Origin: Flagellimonas ochracea
Lineage (GTDB): Bacteria > Bacteroidota > Bacteroidia > Flavobacteriales > Flavobacteriaceae
Assembly (NCBI RefSeq): GCF_009903685.1
Contig: NZ_JAAABI010000002.1
Location: forward strand, 124,001-188,000
Direction of reading: 5' to 3'
Length of the DNA: 64,000 nucleotides
Made by a program: the position numbers and the translations under genes. This document shows positions 24,956 through 32,974 of this stretch, piece after piece. Positions within the stretch are counted from its first letter, which is position 1; each line of letters begins with the position of its first letter. The notes beneath the pieces are model-generated. The model made no database searches. It saw only the letters and a list, made by a program, of their open reading frames with translations, and was not told the origin of the DNA.

Positions 24956-26356
24956 CTACTTTGAGGGCAATCCCCGTGTAAGCCAGCCCCCTTTGTTCAC
25001 AGTGGCAATCGAGTAAGGTGTGATCCAAAATAAACCAAACGTATAAAGAATACTATACGAATATGCCCAAAAGGATTCTGACAAATTATACCGTCTCGCA
25101 TAGAAAATGACCGGAAAGGTAGTGAACAACAAAACCCCAAACAAAGTAGAGCTTAAAAACAATATGGGATGTGAAAATACAAAGAACAGCATGAATGCCA
25201 TTGCTGGGTAACTCATCATTATGTCCACGGATTGACTTATGAACAGCAGCCTTGCGCCGAATTTGGAATCTTTTCTAAAATTGGTAAAAACATATTTGGA
25301 CATGGCAATGTTTTCCCTAACATTGCTTCTTCCCCATCGGATAAACATTTTATAGAGTCCCCTATAGTTCTCGGGTACCTTAGTATATGCATAGGCATTT
25401 CGCTGGAAGAGCACATGATGCCCCCGTTTCAATATCATGTTGGTCAAAGCACGGTCTTCTCCTATATCCGAAAGCTCACCCATAAAGGTTTGATCCATCC
25501 ATTCTGTAAGACAGTCCATTACGGCCGACCTCCTATATGCGGCTAGGGCTCCAGGAGTGCACAATACGGTGCGTAAGTTGCTCTCCACTGAACGAACGAA
25601 CTCGAAACTTAAAACAAAACTGACATCCAGCATTTTTGGAAGTAACGCCCGCTCGTTGTTCAGCACCCTGATATTTCCGGCAACTGCTCCACATTCAGAA
25701 TTGGTCACCAAAGGACTTACCAAATTTCTTAAAGTATCCTGATTAACCACGGAATCACTGTCAACCGTGACGAAAATTTCTCCCACACCTTCTTTAAAGC
25801 CATGGTTCAAGGCATGTTTCTTCCCTTTATTCTCGGGTTGCTTGTATATGGTCAATGTATTTCCTAGTGCTTCTTTGGCTTCCTGAATCCAATGCCAAGT
25901 ATCATCCTCACTGCCATCATCAATGGCTAAGAGCTGAAGTTTTTCCTTCGGGAAATCGCTCTCAGCCAGGCTCATTAGTGTATGCCATACTTGTTTACCT
26001 TCATTGTATGCCGGCACAATTACAGTACATGTGGGAAGCTCTTCATCTTTTACTGATTTGATGGGCCTGTATTTGAAGTAATGATAGAGCGTATATAAAA
26101 AGAAACATGCTTTGAACACAAACAATGCACCGCTGAAAATGAGAAACGCAAACCCTAATCTTGATTGCATTTGGTGTGTATTGAAAAGTGTAAAGTCATT
26201 TTGTAAAATATGAACCAAGTAGGCAGATCCAATCATTAGAACAAACGTGCTTCCCAATACAAAAACACCCCATGGATCAGCAGAATCAAGAAAGTTTTTT
26301 ACTCTATTAGACCATTTGGACTTGTTTTCCACAGCGTGGTAAAATTTCATTTTCAT
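24956..26356 (-). CDS. processive glycosyltransferase family 2, membrane-bound
   Basis: A 466-residue inner-membrane GT2 resembling hyaluronan, chitin and poly-N-acetylglucosamine synthases. Two N-terminal helices (about 32-52 and 66-92) come before the catalytic domain. The nucleotide-sugar site is in CTVIVPAYNEG and AIDDGSEDD; the metal motif is VDSDSVV; the acceptor motif is GEDRALT; and the product-binding motif is FIRWGRSN, which matches the QxxRW position. Three or more C-terminal helices follow. There are no polysaccharide export genes beside it, so its product is unknown. ATG at 26356, or two codons later. Confidence 0.9.
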   Translation of the reverse strand: MKMKFYHAVENKSKWSNRVKNFLDSADPWGVFVLGSTFVLMIGSAYLVHILQNDFTLFNTHQMQSRLGFAFLIFSGALFVFKACFFLYTLYHYFKYRPIKSVKDEELPTCTVIVPAYNEGKQVWHTLMSLAESDFPKEKLQLLAIDDGSEDDTWHWIQEAKEALGNTLTIYKQPENKGKKHALNHGFKEGVGEIFVTVDSDSVVNQDTLRNLVSPLVTNSECGAVAGNIRVLNNERALLPKMLDVSFVLSFEFVRSVESNLRTVLCTPGALAAYRRSAVMDCLTEWMDQTFMGELSDIGEDRALTNMILKRGHHVLFQRNAYAYTKVPENYRGLYKMFIRWGRSNVRENIAMSKYVFTNFRKDSKFGARLLFISQSVDIMMSYPAMAFMLFFVFSHPILFLSSTLFGVLLFTTFPVIFYARRYNLSESFWAYSYSILYTFGLFWITPYSIATVNKGGWLTRGLPSK

Positions 26357-26599
26357 GTTGTTTCAATTATCTTTTTGGTTACTCAGAATTCTAAAATGGG
26401 ATGTCAACATTCACATTTACGAGTGAATCGGAATTTTAGATTTTGACTATTGGTTTTTAACGCATCTCTAACATCAAAGTGGCATCAATATCCATGCACA
26501 TGAGCTACGACTAAGAATACGATTCATTGTAATTTGATGAAAAGGCCGATTTAAGCTTCATGTTTTTTGTATCTTGATTAGCTCAAAATCCAATATCAG

Positions 26600-28024
26600 A
26601 TGCAAAGAAGAAAGTTTCTTAAAAATGCTGCGGCCGCCTCCGCGGCTTTTTCCATTGTACCAAGTCACGTACTTGGAAAATCACACGTACCGCCCAGCGA
26701 CACCCTTTATGTAGGTGCCTTTGGTGTTGGCGGTCGTGGAAATGGCGTCATCACTGGTATGGCGGCCACGGCAAAAGTTAAATTTGTTGCCTTCTGTGAT
26801 GTGGACGACCGGCGCGCCCAACCTACATACGAGCTATTTCCCGATGTAAAAAAATTTAAGGACTTCCGGAAAGTGTACGACAAGCATCTAAAAGACATTG
26901 ACGCGATAATGGTAGCCACTCCAGACCACACACATGCGAGCATAGCTCTTCCCTTTATGCGTGAAAAGAAACATGCCTATGTCGAAAAGCCTTTGACCCA
27001 TAATATTCGTGAGGCCCGTTTGATGACACAAGTGGCCTCCGAAAACGGGATTGTTACCCAAATGGGCAACCAAGGAGCTTCCAGCGATGACAGTCGTATA
27101 GCTCGCGAATGGGTGGAATCTGGAATAATAGGCAAGGTACATACCATCGATTGTTGGACAAACAGACCCGTTTGGCCACAGGGAGTGCCCGTTCCTACCG
27201 AAAAACATCGTGTACCTAGGGAATTGGATTGGGATCTTTGGTTGGGACCCGCCACCACACGCGATTATAATGATGCCTATTTGCCCTTCAAGTGGCGGGG
27301 TTGGTGGGATTTTGGCACAGGCGCTTTGGGGGATATGGGTTGTCATATTATGGAAACCCCTTTCAGTGTTTTGGACCTCAGCTATCCAACAGAGGCAGAA
27401 GCCAGCTGTACCACGGTTTGGGTAGGTGATTTTGTAGAAGCGGATTACAGCCCATCATGTCCCCCATCTTCTAAAATCCATCTAAAATTTGAACACGAAC
27501 ATCATGGGGACATAGCCCTGAATTGGTATGATGGTGGAATTAAACCGGACTTACCTGATGAACTAAAGGATAATGAAACCATAGGAGATGGTGGCGGCGG
27601 AACGGTGATGTATGGTGACAAAGGAATCATTGTCTGCGACACCTATTCCAGAAATGCAAGGTTATTGCCTTCGGACTTAATGGGACTTTTCAAATCCCCT
27701 GCCCCCAAATATCCAAGAATACCCAATAGTATGGATGGCCATATTGCCAGTTTTGTGGATGCATGCATTCAAGGGGGAGAAACCGCATCTGATTTTGCAA
27801 AAGCAGGTCCCCTTACCGAAACTGTACTTATGGGAAATTTGGCTGTTAAAGCTTATCAATACAAAGTATTGAAAGAAGGCAAACAAGTGGGCGATTGGGC
27901 CCCATACGAATATCCGGGCAGGCGCAAATTGCTTTGGGATGGTGAAAACATGAAAATCACCAATTACGAAAAAGCCAATGAATGGGTTTCTAGGGAATAT
28001 CGTAAAGGTTGGGAATTGACCTAA
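26600..28024 (+). CDS. exported Gfo/Idh/MocA family oxidoreductase
   Basis: A 474-residue NAD(P)-dependent oxidoreductase with a twin-arginine-type signal (MQRRKFLKNAAAASAAFS, cleavage near LGKS), so it is folded before export. The Rossmann fold has GAFGVGGRG and FCDVDDRRA, and EKPLTHNIREA marks the cofactor-adjacent loop. The C-terminal domain includes WDFGTGALGDMGCHIMETPF. Periplasmic members with tightly bound cofactor are common in Bacteroidota and often act on sugar polymers. It precedes the haloperoxidase-like gene, which has its own promoter inside the end of this gene. Confidence 0.93.
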   Translation: MQRRKFLKNAAAASAAFSIVPSHVLGKSHVPPSDTLYVGAFGVGGRGNGVITGMAATAKVKFVAFCDVDDRRAQPTYELFPDVKKFKDFRKVYDKHLKDIDAIMVATPDHTHASIALPFMREKKHAYVEKPLTHNIREARLMTQVASENGIVTQMGNQGASSDDSRIAREWVESGIIGKVHTIDCWTNRPVWPQGVPVPTEKHRVPRELDWDLWLGPATTRDYNDAYLPFKWRGWWDFGTGALGDMGCHIMETPFSVLDLSYPTEAEASCTTVWVGDFVEADYSPSCPPSSKIHLKFEHEHHGDIALNWYDGGIKPDLPDELKDNETIGDGGGGTVMYGDKGIIVCDTYSRNARLLPSDLMGLFKSPAPKYPRIPNSMDGHIASFVDACIQGGETASDFAKAGPLTETVLMGNLAVKAYQYKVLKEGKQVGDWAPYEYPGRRKLLWDGENMKITNYEKANEWVSREYRKGWELT

Positions 28025-28055
28025 GGCTGAAGAAAATTGTATCTTTGCATGCAAA
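28015..28055 (+). promoter_or_regulatory. promoter of the haloperoxidase-like gene with overlapping palindrome
   Basis: ATTG at 28015-28018 and TATCTTTG at 28040-28047 match -33 and -7 elements with 21 bases between them. A perfect 12-bp palindrome TTTGCATGCAAA (28044-28055) covers the end of the -7 box and the expected start site, a place where an operator would block transcription. Confidence 0.55.
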
Positions 28056-28080
28056 ATTTTGAGAACCTAACAACATAAAC

Positions 28081-29550
28081 ATGAAAAGAACGCTTGTACT
28101 GCTTTTTGCGGCATTATCCTTCTTTACCTGTAAACAAAACTATCAAAAACAACACGAGCAAAGTACGGTCGAAGAACCAAAAGGGGCAGATAATATTGCC
28201 CATCAATGGAGTGAAATAGCCATCACGGCGACGGCCAACGACACCGACCGATTTACACCACGCCCTACCATTACCTCACGCTATTTAGGGCTTATTTTCG
28301 TCTCTATTTTTGATGCATGGTCTCGTTATGACGAAAAATCCATCCCTGTTTATCTTGAAGGTGTGGAAAGAAGACCATCGGATGAACACACTTTGAAAAA
28401 CAAGGAAATTGCCATTAGTTATGCAGCTTTCAGGGCAATGAATGAATACTACTATACGGACAAGGAACTATTTGCCAACTTTATGAAAGAATTGGGCCTA
28501 GACCCCAATGATGAATCGCTGGACCCTACCACTCCTGAAGGGATTGGAAATCTTGCCGCAAAAGCTGTTATAGAAGCCAGAAAAGGAGATGGTGCCAACC
28601 AATATGGCGAAGAAGAAGGTTCCAATGGGGAAGCCTATTTCAATTATGTAGGATATGAGCCCATCAACTCAGCAGATAAAAATATGGACCCCAACCGCTG
28701 GCAACCCAAATATTTTTCTGATGGCAAGGGAGGAAAGTTCGCTCCCGGTTGTCTTACCCCATTTTGGGACAAGGTAAAGCCCGTTGCGTTAAAATCAGCT
28801 GACCAATTTCGGCCAGGACCACCTCCAATGATTGGCTCGGAACAATTAGAAAAAGAGGTGCAAGAGGTTATTGAAATGCAGGCCAACCTTACAGACGAGC
28901 AAAAGGCTTTGGTAGAATTTATGCGAGACGGTCCACAGTCTGTGCAACAAGCAGGTCATTGGCTTAAATTTGCCCAAGAAGTTTCCATACGCGACGACCA
29001 CACTTTGGATCAAGATGTAAAAATGTTCTTTTACAACCAATTGGTGGCCATGGATGGCTTTATAGCTTCCTGGGATTCCAAAATGTTCTACGATTACGCA
29101 AGGCCCTATGCACTGGTACATGAATACTACGACAAGCAAAAAATAAAGGCTTGGGGCGGAGTTGGAAAAGGCGTCGTGGAAATAGAGGGAGGCGAATGGA
29201 GACCCTATTCCCCTGACACCTTTTTATGTCCCCCATTTCCAAGCTATGTATCCGGACATAGTACCATTAGTGGTGGATGTGCCGAAGCTTTAAAATTATG
29301 GACAGGAAGTGATGCGTTTGGCTCTGAAGTGGAACTGGTAGCAGGCTACTTAACAGAACCTGATAATTTGGGAGATACGGTAACTCTCAAGTTCCCAACC
29401 TTTACCAAAACTGCTGAAATGGCAGGAGTATCCCGTGTTTTAGGAGGATATCATATTCAAGCTGACAATGTCGCCGGATTGGAATTGGGGCGGGATGTGG
29501 CCAGAGAAGTCTGGAAATTCTATAAAAAACATGTAGGGGAAGAATTATAA
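28081..29550 (+). CDS. vanadium-dependent haloperoxidase-like lipoprotein (PAP2 superfamily)
   Basis: A 489-residue exported lipoprotein (lipobox ending at Cys17, FFTC). It carries the full vanadate-site pattern of this group: KMFYDYARP (Lys334, Arg341-Pro342), SGH at 391-393 in PSYVSGHST, and SRVLGGYHIQAD (Ser451-Arg452, His458, Asp462), which fits KX6RP, SGH and SRX5HX3D. Characterised relatives oxidise halides or act as phosphatases. It has its own promoter. Its stop overlaps the convergent sigma-factor gene by 6 bases. Marine origin would suit bromide or iodide oxidation, but activity is not proven by sequence. Confidence 0.9.
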   Translation: MKRTLVLLFAALSFFTCKQNYQKQHEQSTVEEPKGADNIAHQWSEIAITATANDTDRFTPRPTITSRYLGLIFVSIFDAWSRYDEKSIPVYLEGVERRPSDEHTLKNKEIAISYAAFRAMNEYYYTDKELFANFMKELGLDPNDESLDPTTPEGIGNLAAKAVIEARKGDGANQYGEEEGSNGEAYFNYVGYEPINSADKNMDPNRWQPKYFSDGKGGKFAPGCLTPFWDKVKPVALKSADQFRPGPPPMIGSEQLEKEVQEVIEMQANLTDEQKALVEFMRDGPQSVQQAGHWLKFAQEVSIRDDHTLDQDVKMFFYNQLVAMDGFIASWDSKMFYDYARPYALVHEYYDKQKIKAWGGVGKGVVEIEGGEWRPYSPDTFLCPPFPSYVSGHSTISGGCAEALKLWTGSDAFGSEVELVAGYLTEPDNLGDTVTLKFPTFTKTAEMAGVSRVLGGYHIQADNVAGLELGRDVAREVWKFYKKHVGEEL

Positions 29551-30801
29551 ACCTATCAGGTTCAGTTTTCTTTCGAGATGTTTTTTCACCAATTCGTTTT
29601 CAACATGACCGATGGCCTTTTGCAGGGCTTCTGTTTGTTCCTTTGAACGATTCAACTCAGCTAATAGTTCCGCCTTGATGGCATAAAACAAGCTCTGTTC
29701 ATCAAAATCCGAGCCTTGTTCCAGTTTCTCAAGTTGATTCAGTGCTTTTTTAGGTCCACGGACCTTGGCATACGGAATTATTCGGTTCAGCGCAACCATG
29801 GGTGTATACTGCAGCTTCAATTGTACATCATAGAGATATAGAATGCTCTTCCAGTCCGTTTCATCAAAATTTTTGGCGATGCAGTGATAGTAGGACCGGG
29901 CTGCCTCCAAATGATAGTTGGATGGTGTTTTATCCAAAGTCCCCGCATTTTCCAGATGATGGATTCCTATTTGTATGAGCTCTTGGTTGTATTTGGAGCG
30001 GTCCTGATGTTCCAAGGTTGCCAATGCACCATTTTCATCCAATCGGGCTTCAAACCGGGAAGTATGAAAACACATTAAAGCTATCAATGCCTCCAAATTA
30101 GGGTGCTGACAATATTTGTTCTTCCTAAGCAGCAAGGCCAAACGAAGTGCTTCATAGCATATGTCCTTTTTTACAATCTGTACCCCCGTGGTGGCCTTAT
30201 AGCCTTCGGAGAACATCAAATAAATGACCTGAAGCACTCGAAATAAACGAGATTGCAATCCCATTTGAACAGGGATATGAAGCAATTGAACCTTCTCTCG
30301 GAATTTTTTCTTGGCGCGAGTGAACGATTTGGCCACAGCCTCCTCCTTTTTTAAAAGGGCCTCCGCCAATTCTTTGTTGCTGAATCCTCCGATGAGTTTT
30401 AAGCTCAAAACCAGTTGATGCTCCTGTGAAAGTACTGGGTGACAACAGGCGAATATCATTTTTAACTGGCTGTCTGAAATGGTATGATCCCAAGAGGTTT
30501 CACTATCTACATGCCCGTGTTCACCCTTCTTTGCTTCTTGGGGGTCTTGAAGACTTACCTTCCTCTCCCTACGAAGCACATCTATCAAAGCATTGTTCGC
30601 CACGCGATACAACCATGCGGTGGGACGGTCGGGAATGGACTGATACGCCCATACTTGCATGGCCTTTATAAATGTATCTTGGGTCACATCTTCTATTCGT
30701 TGCAAATGGGATGGGCCATATTTATGGGTCAAAACCGCGACCACCTTTCCGTACTCTGTCCGAAATAGGTGGTCTATGGTTTGGTTCACGTTGTTTCCCA
30801 T
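29545..30801 (-). CDS. ECF sigma factor, ECF42-like with C-terminal TPR-like domain
   Basis: A 418-residue extracytoplasmic-function sigma factor. Region 2 has EDVTQDTFIKAMQVW and TAWLYRVANNALIDVLRRE (residues about 35-78). Region 4 has LKLIGGFSNKELAEALLKKEEAV (about 130-160). A long helical C-terminal domain (about 190-418) distinguishes the ECF42 group, where it replaces an anti-sigma factor. The YCII/DGPF protein gene next to it (50 bases upstream, same strand) is the known partner of that group. Targets are usually the DGPF gene itself. Confidence 0.9.
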   Translation of the reverse strand: MGNNVNQTIDHLFRTEYGKVVAVLTHKYGPSHLQRIEDVTQDTFIKAMQVWAYQSIPDRPTAWLYRVANNALIDVLRRERKVSLQDPQEAKKGEHGHVDSETSWDHTISDSQLKMIFACCHPVLSQEHQLVLSLKLIGGFSNKELAEALLKKEEAVAKSFTRAKKKFREKVQLLHIPVQMGLQSRLFRVLQVIYLMFSEGYKATTGVQIVKKDICYEALRLALLLRKNKYCQHPNLEALIALMCFHTSRFEARLDENGALATLEHQDRSKYNQELIQIGIHHLENAGTLDKTPSNYHLEAARSYYHCIAKNFDETDWKSILYLYDVQLKLQYTPMVALNRIIPYAKVRGPKKALNQLEKLEQGSDFDEQSLFYAIKAELLAELNRSKEQTEALQKAIGHVENELVKKHLERKLNLIGL

Positions 30802-30851
30802 GGTTTTGTAGCCCTTAATTTTTATAGCCCTGTCATTTCGATGATAGCTAT

Positions 30852-31202
30852 CTACTGCTCCAAACTGAGTATCTCCCTTACTTCCACAAATGCACCTTCA
30901 TAATCGAAAATGGGGCATCCTTTTGAAATTTCCACTGCTTCATCTATGTCCTTTGCAGAAACAATTAGGTATCCTCCTACCATTTCTGCTCCTTCGGCGA
31001 ATGGTCCGTTGGTGACTACCTCCCCCCGGTTCCTTACTACTTTACCATCTTTGTCCAAGGGAAGTCCATCCAAAAGCGTCCCCTTTTCCCTTAGGCCACC
31101 CATCCATTTCCCCCACAGTTCCATATGGGCCTGTTTTTCTTCTTGGGACAGTTTGGCATAAGCCTCATCCCCGCCTCTAAACAAATACAAAAAATTACTC
31201 AT
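30852..31202 (-). CDS. YCII-related (DGPF) domain protein
   Basis: A 116-residue protein of the YciI-like family (PF03795): N-terminal FLYLFRGGDEAYAKLSQEE, the segment TNGPFAEGAEMVGGYLIV in which NGPF/EG replaces the DGPF hallmark, and the C-terminal GCPIFDYEGAFVEVREI. Function of the family is uncertain. It lies immediately before the ECF42-like sigma gene on the same strand, its usual genomic partner. Confidence 0.92.
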   Translation of the reverse strand: MSNFLYLFRGGDEAYAKLSQEEKQAHMELWGKWMGGLREKGTLLDGLPLDKDGKVVRNRGEVVTNGPFAEGAEMVGGYLIVSAKDIDEAVEISKGCPIFDYEGAFVEVREILSLEQ

Positions 31203-31251
31203 TGGTCTACGTTTTACGTTCTGTTATAAGAACTGGTTATACTTATTTTCA

Positions 31252-31340
31252 TCATTTCGACGAAAAAGAAACCGCTCTTTGGACAGTTCTTTAAATTTAT
31301 TCAATATCAAGCTTTCTTCTTGAGCAAATGTGAGAAATCT
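31252..31340. repeat. degenerate copy of the TCATTTCGA intergenic repeat
   Basis: TCATTTCGACGAAAAAG at 31252 and GAGCAAATGTGAGAAATCT ending at 31340 look like decayed halves of the element seen intact at 35109-35198. Another fragment, GTCATTTCGATGA, is at 30832. Confidence 0.4.
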
Positions 31341-31392
31341 TTTTTTTCGACTACCCAACCCACGTTACATATCCTGTGTTGAACCAACGCCA

Positions 31393-32466
31393 TCAAAATA
31401 ATCGCATTTGTCCATTCTTGAATTGTTCATGTAAATCTGTTCTCAGCGTCGGAAAAGTGCGCCCCTTAAAGTAACGTTGTCTTGCTAATTTGGCCATGTC
31501 ATGTATTTGGGTGGCAATTTTTCCTTCCCCTCGATTTCGAAGTCCAAAGCGGCTGTCGTTCAACGAACCACCATGGCACTCTTGAATCATATTGAGCACT
31601 TTTTGGGCCTTGTCAGGCATAGCCTTGTGGATCCAATCGGTAAAAATTTGGCCTATAGCACCATTCAATCGCACTAAGGTAAACCCAAAGGAAAGCGCCC
31701 CATGGTCGGCAACCGTTTTCGCCAAAGGCAACAATTCGTGACTATTGATTCCGGGTATTATTGGAGCCAACATGGCATTGACCGGAATATTGTTTTCTGA
31801 AAGCTTCTCAATGGTTTCCAATCTTTTTTGGATGGATACGGTTCTAGGCTCTAATTTTCTTCGCGTTTTTTCTGAAAGCGAGGTCACGGAAATATGCACA
31901 CCGACAAGGCCTTCTGCGTTGAGCTTCTTTAAAATATCCAAGTCTCGCAGTACAAGAGCGTTTTTGGTTATAATACCAACGGGGTGCCTGTACTTCAAGA
32001 AGACCTCTAGACATTTTCTGGTAATTTCAAACTTTTGTTCAGCGGGTTGATAACAGTCGGTGTTTCCAGAAAGCACAATGGTCTTGGTCCTCCAGTTTTT
32101 GTGCTTTATTTTGGCCTCCAATAATTCCGGGGCGGATTTTTTTACCAATATTTTTCGCTCAAAATCCAATCCTGCACTGTATCCCCAATACTCGTGAGCG
32201 TTACGGGCATAGCAATAGACACAACCATGCTCACAACCTTGGTAGGGGTTCATGGAATAGAGCATGCCCACATCTGGACTATCGACTTTGTTAACGATGC
32301 TCTTGGGGAAAATGGGAATATAATTTGTTTTGTTACTTTCAGCATTTTCCCCTTCCAAGCGACAGAATTCCAAAAAATCTTCTCGTATTTCATAGATATG
32401 TTGAAAGAACTTATTCGGCGTGTTTTTTTGGGCACCTCTTCCTTTTATGAAGTCTTTATTAATCAT
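31393..32466 (-). CDS. PA0069 family radical SAM protein
   Basis: A 357-residue radical S-adenosylmethionine enzyme. The cluster motif is in NPYQGCEHGCVYCYARN (CX3CX2C, residues about 72-88), preceded by DSPDVGMLYSM. The following LSGNTDCYQPAE and the EKTRRKLEPRT segment fit the family named after PA0069, related to spore photoproduct lyase but of unproven function. I start at MINKDFIKGRGA (32466). No operon partner; a TAATTTTG promoter box is just upstream. Confidence 0.9.
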   Translation of the reverse strand: MINKDFIKGRGAQKNTPNKFFQHIYEIREDFLEFCRLEGENAESNKTNYIPIFPKSIVNKVDSPDVGMLYSMNPYQGCEHGCVYCYARNAHEYWGYSAGLDFERKILVKKSAPELLEAKIKHKNWRTKTIVLSGNTDCYQPAEQKFEITRKCLEVFLKYRHPVGIITKNALVLRDLDILKKLNAEGLVGVHISVTSLSEKTRRKLEPRTVSIQKRLETIEKLSENNIPVNAMLAPIIPGINSHELLPLAKTVADHGALSFGFTLVRLNGAIGQIFTDWIHKAMPDKAQKVLNMIQECHGGSLNDSRFGLRNRGEGKIATQIHDMAKLARQRYFKGRTFPTLRTDLHEQFKNGQMRLF

Positions 32467-32487
32467 TATTGTTATTTGGATTAATTC

Positions 32488-32495
32488 CAAAATTA
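32488..32495 (-). promoter_or_regulatory. -7 promoter element for the radical SAM gene
   Basis: The minus strand reads TAATTTTG, a full TAnnTTTG match, 22 bases before the start at 32466. The -33 element is unclear. Confidence 0.5.
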
Positions 32496-32910
32496 TGGAT
32501 TATTTCCTTTTTCTTGATTAAAAATTAAGGAATCAATAGGTAACGGTACTAGGTAGACACGAATTACACGAATGTGCACGAAAGATTTTGTCGCTGGGCT
32601 ATTAGTTTTATTCTGAACAAAGTGAAGAATACCCGGTTGGGTTAAGGGTTAAGGGGTTGGGAAGAAAGATAAGAGTGTTGACACGAATTTTACCAATTAG
32701 CACCAATCAACATAGGTGCCATTCGTCATTTCGAAGCGAGCGTGAGGAACCTGTTATAGGGCAATAGGTTAAAGGTTAAAGGCGAAGTGGTGAACAAGCG
32801 GGCCAGTTGGCAGGTTTGCCAATTGGAAGTTGTTTCTCTGGAATCCGTACCGGGATTACCGACATCTTACCCATTAACTTTGATAACCAGTCTTATAAAA
32901 TATCAGGTAT
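32496..32910. other. non-coding stretch with degenerate repeats
   Basis: About 415 bases with no convincing gene. It holds repeated short phrases: CACGAATTACACGAATGTGCACGA (32559-32582), GGGTTAAGGGTTAAGGGG (32638-32655), a half-copy of the GTCATTTCGA element (32725-32752) and GGTTAAAGGTTAAAGGCG (32767-32784). The pattern looks like decayed repetitive sequence at the edge of an accessory block. Confidence 0.55.
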
Positions 32911-32950
32911 AAAAAAACCGCCGATAACCCTTGGGCCACCGACGGTATTT
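32911..32950 (-). terminator. intrinsic terminator after the DUF285 surface protein gene
   Basis: On the minus strand ACCGTCG (32940-32946) pairs with CGGCGGT (32917-32923) with one mismatch, with an inner CCC-AA-GGG hairpin, then a T-run (32911-32917). It is 25 bases beyond the stop at 32975. Confidence 0.65.
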
Positions 32951-32974
32951 TATTTATTTTTTGGTGAACTAGTT

